45,967 nt of DNA from Thermomicrobiales bacterium (GTDB lineage Bacteria > Chloroflexota > Chloroflexia > Thermomicrobiales > UBA6265), in contig JAGQGU010000014.1 in assembly GCA_020432165.1 (NCBI GenBank), positions 1,174-47,140 of the forward strand, given 5' to 3'. The position numbers and the translations under genes are program-made. Within the stretch, counting starts at the first letter, position 1; every line of letters begins with the position of its first letter. Shown piece by piece: positions 39,152-45,967 of the stretch. Below the pieces are notes generated by a model, which saw only the letters and a program-made list of their open reading frames with translations, was not told the origin of the DNA and searched no databases.

Positions 39152-39720
39152 GTGGTCCGCTTCGCATTTTGGGTTTGGGTGGTTCTGTTCGTGCGGAATC
39201 ACTGAATCGGCAAATGCTGGAGATGATGCTGGGCTTTGCCCAGGAGTATGGTGCCGAAATCGACCTGGCTGATGTGCACACGATGAATCTGCCGATCCAC
39301 AATCCCGAGTTGCCCCGAGATGAACAGCCCGCACAATTGCTGCACTTGATTGAGCGGATGAAGTGGGCGGATGGATTCATTATCGCCAGCCCCACCTATC
39401 TCGGCAGCCTCAGTGGTGCGGTGAAGAACACGCTGGACTCCTTGCATGTGGCGCACGGTGAGCCGCGCGTCTACTTCGATGGACGCCCGGTTGCGCTGGC
39501 CAGCCTGGGGTTTCATGGACAGGTGAATGTGATCAACTCGCTGGCCTTTGTCACGCGGGTCATGGGTGCCACGGTGATACCGGAATCGGTCACCATCAGC
39601 ATTGATGAAGAACACTACAATCCTGACATCATTCACGAAGCTGCCGCTCAACAACAGATGCGACACACCGTGGCCCAGCTCCTCGCCTGGACCGGCGATC
39701 TCCGCGAACCCCGGGTTTAG
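39148..39720 (+). CDS. NADPH-dependent FMN reductase
   Basis: A 190-residue flavodoxin-fold protein with LRILGLGGSVRAESLNRQML at the start, DGFIIASPTYLGSLSGAVKN and TLDSLHVAHGEPRVYFDGRP in the middle. It is a shorter paralogue of the preceding gene (ATGA overlap). Such enzymes reduce flavin with NAD(P)H, or quinones and nitro compounds. Confidence 0.88.
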   Translation: MSGPLRILGLGGSVRAESLNRQMLEMMLGFAQEYGAEIDLADVHTMNLPIHNPELPRDEQPAQLLHLIERMKWADGFIIASPTYLGSLSGAVKNTLDSLHVAHGEPRVYFDGRPVALASLGFHGQVNVINSLAFVTRVMGATVIPESVTISIDEEHYNPDIIHEAAAQQQMRHTVAQLLAWTGDLREPRV

Positions 39721-39731
39721 ACCATGCTGGT

Positions 39732-39809
39732 CGTAGCCCCGGAGTTCACCTCCGGGGTTTGTAGCGTCATTCCGAAGCCAACCGTAGCCCCGGAGTTTAC
39801 CTCCGGGGT
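39732..39809. repeat. Two copies of the CGTAGCCCCGGAGTT palindrome
   Basis: cgtagccccggag and then ttcacctccggggt lies at 39732-39758; a copy with a single base change lies at 39783-39809. Each can fold as CCCCGGAG/CTCCGGGG-type hairpin. They fill the gap between the reductase pair and the ABC exporter. Confidence 0.8.
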
Positions 39810-39934
39810 CGCGACACGACTCCGATCCGCGATTGCCTGGAATCAACCCAAACATTAACCCTTGCCAACTTCAGGACCTGCGGTACACTCAAATGCCGGG
39901 CCAACACTGGTCGCACACCCTCCCGGAGCCGCGC

Positions 39935-41695
39935 GTGAAAATCCTTATCCGCATACTTGCCTATCTCAAGCCCTACAAGTGGCAATTGATTGGCGTATAC
40001 GCGGCGCTTTTCATTGGCATGGGCCTCCAACTGCTCATCCCGCAACTGCTCGCCCGGGCGATCGACCATGGCGTGCTGGATCGCGATCTCCACTACCTCA
40101 CCCGCATGGTGCTTTATATCATCGGGGCGGCGGCGCTGCAGGGCATATTTACCTATATACGTAGTTACGGAACCAATGCCCTCGCCGAACGCGTCGGCAA
40201 TGACATCCGCGATGAACTCTACGATGTCTTCCAGGCGCAACCTTTCGCCTTTTACGACAAGGCCCAAAGCGGCCAGCTGATGAGCCGCGCCACCGAGGAT
40301 ATCAATAACATCCGCGGCATGCTCATGTTCGCGCTGCGAGCGATTGTGCAAACCATCGGGCTCGTTGTCGTGATCGCCGTGATCTTGCTGCGTTCGGATT
40401 GGCTGCTCGGGCTCGTTGCCCTCAGCACCGTGCCGATCATGCTGCTCTGGACGGTACGCTTCTCGATCACCATCCGCCCACTCTTCTTGCAGGTACAGCA
40501 GCAATTCGGTGTCATGACCAGCGCCCTGCAGGAGAATGTGGCCGGAGGCCGCGTGGTCCGCGCCTTTGCCCAGGAACAGGCCGAGAGTGACCGGTTCGAG
40601 CAGGATCTGGACGAACTCTTCGAGCGCAATATGCGCGCCGCCAAACGCTTCAGCTTCAGCTTCCCGATGCAGATGGGTGTCAATGGCCTCTCGGTGGCCG
40701 GTGTGATCTGGCTGGGGGCGTGGATGGTGCTGAACGGCCGCATCACACTGGGCACGTTGGTCGCCTTCGAGCGCTACACCTCCATGCTGCAGGATCCGGT
40801 GCGCATGCTCGGCTTCGCGGTCAATCGTGTCGCCCGCGCTATCGCCAGTGGTGAGCGAATCTTCGAGATTCTCGATACCAAACCCGGTATCCAGAACGCG
40901 CCCGATGCCACACCGATCGCGATGCAGGGCAATGTGGAATTCCGCGATGTCAGCTTCCGCTATCGCAAGCGCGGCGCCGAGGCACTCAGCCACGTCAGCT
41001 TTGCCGCCCATCCGGATCAGATCACGGCGCTGGTCGGACCAACCGGGTCTGGCAAGAGCAGTGTGATTTCGTTGATCCCACGCTTCTATGATGTCCAGTC
41101 CGGCGCGATCACCATTGATGACCGCGATGTGCGCGAGATCGAGCTCGATTCCCTGCGCCATCAGATCGGTATCGTTATGCAGGACAGCTTCCTCTTTAGC
41201 ATGACGATTCGCGAGAATATCGCCTACGGTAATCCGGAGGCCTCGCTTGAGCAGGTGGTGGCTGCGGCCAAGGCCGCGCAGGCGCACGACTTTATCCTCC
41301 AGCAGGAGGCTGGCTACGATACGGTTATCGGCGAGCGCGGTGTCACCCTCAGTGGTGGTCAGAAGCAGCGACTCTCCATCGCCCGCGCTTTGCTGATCGA
41401 TCCGCGCATTCTCATCATGGATGACGCCACCGCCAGTGTTGATAGCGAAACCGAGCACGAGATTCAGGTGGCGATGCGCGCGCTCATGCAGGGCCGAACC
41501 AGTATCGTGATTGCCCAACGGCTCTCGACTGTGCGCGATGCCGATCAAATCCTCGTCTTCCAGCATGGTGAGATTACCCAACGGGGCACGCACGAAACAT
41601 TGTTGCGCGAGCACGATGGTTTCTACGCCGAGCTCTGGGCATTGCAGCAGCAGGATGCCGCCGATCTGGTGGTCGATATTGAGGAGGTGCGCTAA
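39935..41695 (+). CDS. Heterodimeric ABC exporter subunit with degenerate ATPase site (second pair)
   Basis: A 586-residue half-transporter with six membrane helices and an ATPase domain (Walker A GPTGSGKSS, signature LSGGQKQRLSIARA, Walker B ILIMDDATASVD, switch IAQRLS). As in the first pair, Asp replaces the catalytic Glu and the switch region has Gln in place of His (A-Q-R), so this is the degenerate partner. The GTG at 39935 follows CGGAG and gives a normal length; the open frame begins at 39833 without a better site. It overlaps the next gene by one base (TAATG). Confidence 0.92.
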   Translation: MKILIRILAYLKPYKWQLIGVYAALFIGMGLQLLIPQLLARAIDHGVLDRDLHYLTRMVLYIIGAAALQGIFTYIRSYGTNALAERVGNDIRDELYDVFQAQPFAFYDKAQSGQLMSRATEDINNIRGMLMFALRAIVQTIGLVVVIAVILLRSDWLLGLVALSTVPIMLLWTVRFSITIRPLFLQVQQQFGVMTSALQENVAGGRVVRAFAQEQAESDRFEQDLDELFERNMRAAKRFSFSFPMQMGVNGLSVAGVIWLGAWMVLNGRITLGTLVAFERYTSMLQDPVRMLGFAVNRVARAIASGERIFEILDTKPGIQNAPDATPIAMQGNVEFRDVSFRYRKRGAEALSHVSFAAHPDQITALVGPTGSGKSSVISLIPRFYDVQSGAITIDDRDVREIELDSLRHQIGIVMQDSFLFSMTIRENIAYGNPEASLEQVVAAAKAAQAHDFILQQEAGYDTVIGERGVTLSGGQKQRLSIARALLIDPRILIMDDATASVDSETEHEIQVAMRALMQGRTSIVIAQRLSTVRDADQILVFQHGEITQRGTHETLLREHDGFYAELWALQQQDAADLVVDIEEVR

Positions 41696-43479
41696 TGGGC
41701 CAGATTCGTGTCCAGCAAGACGACGACCTCCTCGGGAAGGCGTATGACAGCCGTATCGCCGGTCGCCTGATCGGCTTCCTCGCGCCCTACCGGCAAAAGT
41801 TGGTGTACACGATGATCCTGGTGATCATCGGTACCGGTGCCGATCTGCTGCTGCCGTGGCTCTTCAGTCGCGCTATCGATGCCCTGGAGGGTGGCGATGG
41901 TATGCGCATCATCAATATCATCGGCGCTACCTATGTCATCGCGGTGATTGTGCGATTCCTCAGCAACTGGGGGCAGTTCTATACCACCCAGTGGCTTGGT
42001 AATCGCGTGGTTTTCGATATCCGCAACCAGATGTTCCGCCACCTGCAGAACCTGAGCATCAGCTATATCGACAAGCGCGGTGTGGGTGCGGTGATGACCC
42101 GTATCCAGAACGATGTCGCCGTGATTCAGGAACTCTTCGGCGATACCGTGATCGGTATCATCAGCAATGCGCTCGTGCTGGTCGGCATCATCGTGATCAT
42201 GCTGCTCTCCAATTGGAAGATGGCACTGCTCAGCTTTGTGGTGCTGCCGATCATGATTGTGGTCATGCGCGTCTGGCAGGGATACGCCAAGGAAGCGTAT
42301 CGCAAGACCCGCCGCACGATCGGCATCGTCAATGCCAATCTCGCCGAGAGCATCGCCGGCATGCGCGTGGTGCAGAGCTTTGTGCGCGAGAGCGAGAATC
42401 GACGCTACTTCCGCATTCTCAATGGCGATAATCTCGATGCCTCGCTGGAGGCAGCCGTCTACAGCAGCGTGCTCTTCCCAACTGTGACCTTCCTCAGCGC
42501 CGCCAGCACCGCCATGGTGACCTATGTCGGTGGCCGCCTCATCTTCAACGAGGTGCTCAGCGTTGGTCAGCTCGTGCTCTTCATCGCCATGATCGATCGC
42601 TTCTTCCAGCCGATTCGCGATCTCAGTCAGCAGTACAACACGCTGCAGAGCGCGATGGCCGCGGGCGAACGTATCTTCGAGGTGCTAGATGTTCAGCCCG
42701 AGGTGAAGGATGCGCCGGACGCGATACCGCTGCCGCCGATTACGGGCAAGGTCGACTACAACGCTGTCCAGTTCGGCTACGGCACCAAGCAGATTCTCTT
42801 CGATGTCGATCTGCATGTGCAGCCTGGCGAAACGGTCGCTTTCGTCGGCGAGACCGGTGCCGGCAAGAGCAGCATGGTGAACCTGCTCATGCGCTTCGCC
42901 GATGTCTGGGACGGCAGTATCACTATTGATGGCTACGATGTTCGCGAGGTGACGCAGCAGAGCCTGCGCAGTCAGTTAGGGATTGTGCTGCAGGATACCT
43001 TCCTCTTTGGCAGCACGATTCGGCAGAATATCGCGTATGCCCGTCCGGATGCGACGCTGAAGCAGATTCAGCAGGCCGCAATGGATGTGGGTGCGCATGA
43101 GTTCATCATGGCCACGCCGGATGGCTACGATACCGAGGTGCACGAGCGTGGTGTCAGCCTGAGTGTGGGTCAGCGGCAGCTGATCAGCTTTGCGAGGGCA
43201 CTGCTGGCCGATCCGCGTATCCTGATTCTGGACGAGGCCACCAGCTCCATCGATACCCAGACCGAGAAACTGATTCAGGACGCCCTGCGTCGATTGCTGG
43301 ATGGTCGCACCAGCTTCGTCATCGCGCACCGCCTGAGCACCATCCGCGAAGCCGACAAGGTGGTGGTGATGGACCACGGCCGCATCATCGAAATGGGCAC
43401 CCACGACGAACTCATGGCGTTACATGGTGCCTACTATGATCTCACTACCATGCAAAGCACCGGGAGTTTGGACTCCTAA
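41695..43479 (+). CDS. Heterodimeric ABC exporter subunit with canonical Walker B (second pair)
   Basis: A 594-residue half-transporter: six membrane helices, Walker A GETGAGKSS, Walker B ILILDEATSSID with the catalytic Glu, and H-loop IAHRLS. The signature is LSVGQ rather than LSGGQ, matching the partner's intact LSGGQ. The result is one working and one degenerate ATP site in the dimer. Start ATG at 41695 follows GAGGAGG and overlaps the previous stop. The substrate is unknown. Confidence 0.93.
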   Translation: MGQIRVQQDDDLLGKAYDSRIAGRLIGFLAPYRQKLVYTMILVIIGTGADLLLPWLFSRAIDALEGGDGMRIINIIGATYVIAVIVRFLSNWGQFYTTQWLGNRVVFDIRNQMFRHLQNLSISYIDKRGVGAVMTRIQNDVAVIQELFGDTVIGIISNALVLVGIIVIMLLSNWKMALLSFVVLPIMIVVMRVWQGYAKEAYRKTRRTIGIVNANLAESIAGMRVVQSFVRESENRRYFRILNGDNLDASLEAAVYSSVLFPTVTFLSAASTAMVTYVGGRLIFNEVLSVGQLVLFIAMIDRFFQPIRDLSQQYNTLQSAMAAGERIFEVLDVQPEVKDAPDAIPLPPITGKVDYNAVQFGYGTKQILFDVDLHVQPGETVAFVGETGAGKSSMVNLLMRFADVWDGSITIDGYDVREVTQQSLRSQLGIVLQDTFLFGSTIRQNIAYARPDATLKQIQQAAMDVGAHEFIMATPDGYDTEVHERGVSLSVGQRQLISFARALLADPRILILDEATSSIDTQTEKLIQDALRRLLDGRTSFVIAHRLSTIREADKVVVMDHGRIIEMGTHDELMALHGAYYDLTTMQSTGSLDS

Positions 43480-43481
43480 TC

Positions 43482-43567
43482 GTAGCCCCGGGGTTGATTG
43501 ACCAACTCTTCCGCTCGCTATTAAGCCACCATACGGCTAAACGGTAGCGTCGCCCCTTGTGGGCGAC
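43482..43567. repeat. GTAGC palindrome remnants and a GTCGCCC hairpin
   Basis: cgtagccccggggttgattg begins at 43482, and GTCGCCC/GGGCGAC (43549-43567) forms a hairpin following GGTAGC. They occupy the space between the convergent exporter and hsdR genes; no gene is seen. Confidence 0.55.
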
Positions 43568-43577
43568 CACGATGACC

Positions 43578-45967
43578 CTATCTCGCTAACAAGCCACTGA
43601 ATCGTTCGAAGTATGTGGTGAGTCGCTCCACCACCCGACGTTTTGTCTCCTGATGGTTGTTGCCATTGGCACCAAACCGCGAGGTTGGCGGCAGGATTCT
43701 GGTGATAGCCGTACCGGTCGTTTGCACGGCGCCATCCCGGAACGCCATGTTCATGAATGCCCGAGCTTCTTCCTGCTTCAGTTTCTCTTCGGCAATGATC
43801 GTATTGAGCTCGGCCTCGCTACGGCCATTGATATAGCGCTTCCACTCGTCCTGAATCGCGCCATCCAACGAGACCTCATCCACGAATGCCTCGATCAGAT
43901 CCTTCTTGTTGCGTAGTGTCGGCGAAGCGTCGATCGCGCGGGAGATATTCTCGCGCATCTCTCGATCTTCACCATCGCCATGCTTCTTGCGATACTCATC
44001 GACCATCATCAGGATGTAGTCGACATTCACCTCGACCTGTTTCACCAGTTCGATTTCAAAGACGATATCGTCGTTGATCAATTCCTTCTCGGCGTCATTC
44101 TCGCGTCGGAATTCCTGGTAGAGATTGAGGTAGATGCTGGCGTAATCCTGATGCTCACGATCGCTGAGCGGATCATTACCAACGAATTCATCAAATGCAG
44201 TCAGGATGTTGTACAGCTTGAGAATGCTGCCATAGAGCATGATGAACTGCTTCTTGGCGGCCTCGCTCACGATCATTTGACCGATCGGGAAATTCTCGGT
44301 GAGCTGCGCGACCTTGGCCTGGTACTCCACTTCATATTCCGGATAGGGCTTGAGGAGCACAGTGCCTCTCGCATCCTTGTTCCCGAACACGGCGATGGCC
44401 TCATTCGTTTCATCTTCCAGGTTGCGGAAGGTGACGATGTTGCCATAAGTCTTCACCGAGTTGAGGATGCGATTGGTGCGGGAATAGGCCTGAATCAGAC
44501 CGTGCATGCGCAGGTTCTTGTCCACCCAGAGGGTGTTGAGCGTGGTGGCATCGAATCCGGTGAGGAACATATTGACCACTATCACCAGATCGATCTCACG
44601 CCTTCTCAGCCGTTCCGAAAGATCCTTATAGTAGTTCTCGAACCGATCGGCGGAGGTATCGAAGTTCGTGCTAAACATCCGGTTATAGTCTTGAATCGCT
44701 TCTTCCAGGAATGCACGAGCATCGCCGGAGAGGGCATTGGTGTCAAACCCCTCGTCGTCGAACATATCTTCGTCGGTGTCCGGATTGGCGGCATAGGAAT
44801 AGATAATGCCCACCTTGAGCCTTTGTCCGGGTAGACGATCCTGCTGTTGCCGGTTGAACTCGGCATAATAGCGGCGAGCTGCATCGATTGATGCTGTTGC
44901 GAAGAGCGAGTTAAATCCACTCAGCCGTTTGTCGCCAACGGTATAGTGACTGTTGCGTTTCGTCTTCTGGTCGAAATGTTCCAGTGTGTATGCCACCACC
45001 TGGTTGATGCGTTCAGGGGCAAGCAACGCCTTTTCGGTGTCGATCGATGACACCTTTTTGTCCGTGATACCTTCCGGGAGCTTGATGGTGTTGATGTAGT
45101 CGATCCGGAACGGAAGCACATTCTTGTCGGCAATGGCATTCACCACCGTGTAGGTATGGATCTTGTCGCCAAATGCCTGTTCGGTGGTGCTGAGATTGGG
45201 GCGACCGCCCTTGTTGGCGTTCACCGCAAAGATCGGCGTACCCGTGAAGCCAAACAGGTGGTACTTCTTGAAGGCGCGTGTAATAGCCGTATGCATATCA
45301 CCGAACTGCGAGCGGTGGCATTCATCGAAAATGATGACGATATGCCCCTTGAAAACCTCGTGCCCGGCACGAGACCTAATGAATGACGACAGTTTCTGGA
45401 TCGTCGTGATGATGATGCGCGCATATGGATCACCAAGCTGCCTGGCCAAGACGTTAGTAGAGGTGTTGGAGTTGGCGGCACCTTTCTCGAAGCGGTCATA
45501 CTCGCGCATGGTCTGGTAATCCAGATCCTTGCGGTCCACCACAAACAGCACCTTGTCTACACCTTCTATGCGTGAGGCAAGTTGGGCGGTTTTGAAACTG
45601 GTCAGGGTTTTGCCAGAGCCAGTCGTGTGCCAGATATAGCCACCAGCCGCGGTGGTTCCCAGTTGCTTGTGGTTGGTGGAGACTGCGATTCGCTGCAGAA
45701 TCTTCTCCGTCGCCGCGATCTGATATGGACGCATCACCAGTAGCAAACCATCGACCGTGAGGACACAGTATCTGGTGAGGATGTTGAGGAGCGTGTGGCG
45801 GGCGAAGAATGTCTTGGCGAATCTCGGTAGATCGAGAATTTGCTGATTGCTCTCGTCCGCCCACCAGGATGTGAACTCGTAGGAGTTCGAAGTTTTGTTG
45901 CCCCGCTTTTTGCCTGATTGCTCCTCGATATGCTGCTTGCGGGTGGTGTTGGAGTAGTACTTGGTGA
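43578..45967 (-). CDS. hsdR: Type I restriction enzyme HsdR subunit (5' end beyond window)
   Basis: HsdR is the motor and nuclease chain of a type I restriction complex. The frame is open to the right edge, so the N-terminal PD-(D/E)xK nuclease lies outside. Visible are YEFTSWWADESNQQILDL, RYCVLTVDGLLLVMRPYQI, Walker A WHTTGSGKTLTS, the DECH box IIFDECHRSQFGDMH, motif III FGFTGTPIF and motif VI region VNMFLTGFDATTLNTLWVD. The remaining C-terminal part is helical and intact. A methylase (HsdM) and specificity chain (HsdS) should lie just upstream, past the right end. Confidence 0.94.
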   Translation of the reverse strand, partial: TKYYSNTTRKQHIEEQSGKKRGNKTSNSYEFTSWWADESNQQILDLPRFAKTFFARHTLLNILTRYCVLTVDGLLLVMRPYQIAATEKILQRIAVSTNHKQLGTTAAGGYIWHTTGSGKTLTSFKTAQLASRIEGVDKVLFVVDRKDLDYQTMREYDRFEKGAANSNTSTNVLARQLGDPYARIIITTIQKLSSFIRSRAGHEVFKGHIVIIFDECHRSQFGDMHTAITRAFKKYHLFGFTGTPIFAVNANKGGRPNLSTTEQAFGDKIHTYTVVNAIADKNVLPFRIDYINTIKLPEGITDKKVSSIDTEKALLAPERINQVVAYTLEHFDQKTKRNSHYTVGDKRLSGFNSLFATASIDAARRYYAEFNRQQQDRLPGQRLKVGIIYSYAANPDTDEDMFDDEGFDTNALSGDARAFLEEAIQDYNRMFSTNFDTSADRFENYYKDLSERLRRREIDLVIVVNMFLTGFDATTLNTLWVDKNLRMHGLIQAYSRTNRILNSVKTYGNIVTFRNLEDETNEAIAVFGNKDARGTVLLKPYPEYEVEYQAKVAQLTENFPIGQMIVSEAAKKQFIMLYGSILKLYNILTAFDEFVGNDPLSDREHQDYASIYLNLYQEFRRENDAEKELINDDIVFEIELVKQVEVNVDYILMMVDEYRKKHGDGEDREMRENISRAIDASPTLRNKKDLIEAFVDEVSLDGAIQDEWKRYINGRSEAELNTIIAEEKLKQEEARAFMNMAFRDGAVQTTGTAITRILPPTSRFGANGNNHQETKRRVVERLTTYFERFSGLLAR

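Noticed and set aside
39797-41614. Long minus-strand ORF of 605 codons opposite the second exporter
   Set aside because: It is an antisense shadow of the ABC transporter gene, His- and Asp-rich in composition and without any protein motif.

Overview
The window looks like a chromosome segment of a Chloroflexota bacterium, most likely of the Thermomicrobia type. This is an inference from gene content: mreB-mreC running straight into murT-gatD, an ECF sigma factor paired with a membrane anti-sigma of the 'DDRFD..LSRLLDG' kind, GTG and TTG starts, and moderately high GC. No rRNA or tRNA gene is visible. The ordinary genes include a serine hydrolase, SRPBCC protein, MGMT-like protein, S51 peptidase, RibD-type reductase, nucleotidyltransferase, YdeI-like protein and LysE exporter (1-6.2 kb). 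These are followed by a hydrolase and a MazEF-type module (6.3-7.7 kb), and then by mreB-mreC-murT-gatD and an Lrp/AsnC regulator (7.8-12.7 kb).

The most striking content is a set of phage morphogenesis genes split into three separate minus-strand blocks with bacterial genes between them. Block A (12.8-18.4 kb) holds holin, amidase endolysin, a large virion protein, a MuF-type zinc fragment, a connector and a portal. Block B (26.5-28.4 kb) holds large terminase, a small XhlA-like membrane protein and a small helical protein. Block C (35.6-36.9 kb) holds major capsid protein and a small scaffold-like protein. No integrase, phage repressor, replication gene or tape measure is present. Each block is headed, in the same orientation, by a near-identical 18-bp element (ctatctatacgcatttgc on the + strand; minus-strand core GCAAATGCGTATAGAT). 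Two of the three heads also carry GAAC-N4-GTTC palindromes resembling Gram-positive-type LexA boxes, and one box overlaps the promoter of a divergent small membrane-protein gene. Both gene-free gaps inside the blocks hold a hairpin with a T-rich tract about 30 nt before a major virion gene (capsid, large virion protein). I read this as a dispersed, probably damage-linked, domesticated-phage or gene-transfer-agent-like regulon.

Between blocks A and B lie a GNAT gene with a good promoter, a heterodimeric ABC exporter pair, a ThiY-like binding protein under a TPP riboswitch, a TacAT-type toxin-antitoxin pair with a perfect palindromic operator, and the ECF sigma/anti-sigma pair. Between B and C are a small putative damage-inducible membrane protein, an MmcQ/YjbR-like protein, a short prolyl-tRNA synthetase, and an accessory defence-like patch: an MmeI-type restriction-modification enzyme, a coiled-coil membrane protein and a DUF4145-like protein. 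The right end has an MFS exporter, two FMN reductases, a second heterodimeric ABC exporter and the 3' part of a type I restriction HsdR gene that runs off the window.

Small GC-rich palindromic repeats (CGTAGCCCCGGGGTT-type) are scattered through the intergenic spaces, and one copy sits in frame inside the MmeI-type gene. Product calls come from reading translated sequence and motifs by eye; no database search was possible.
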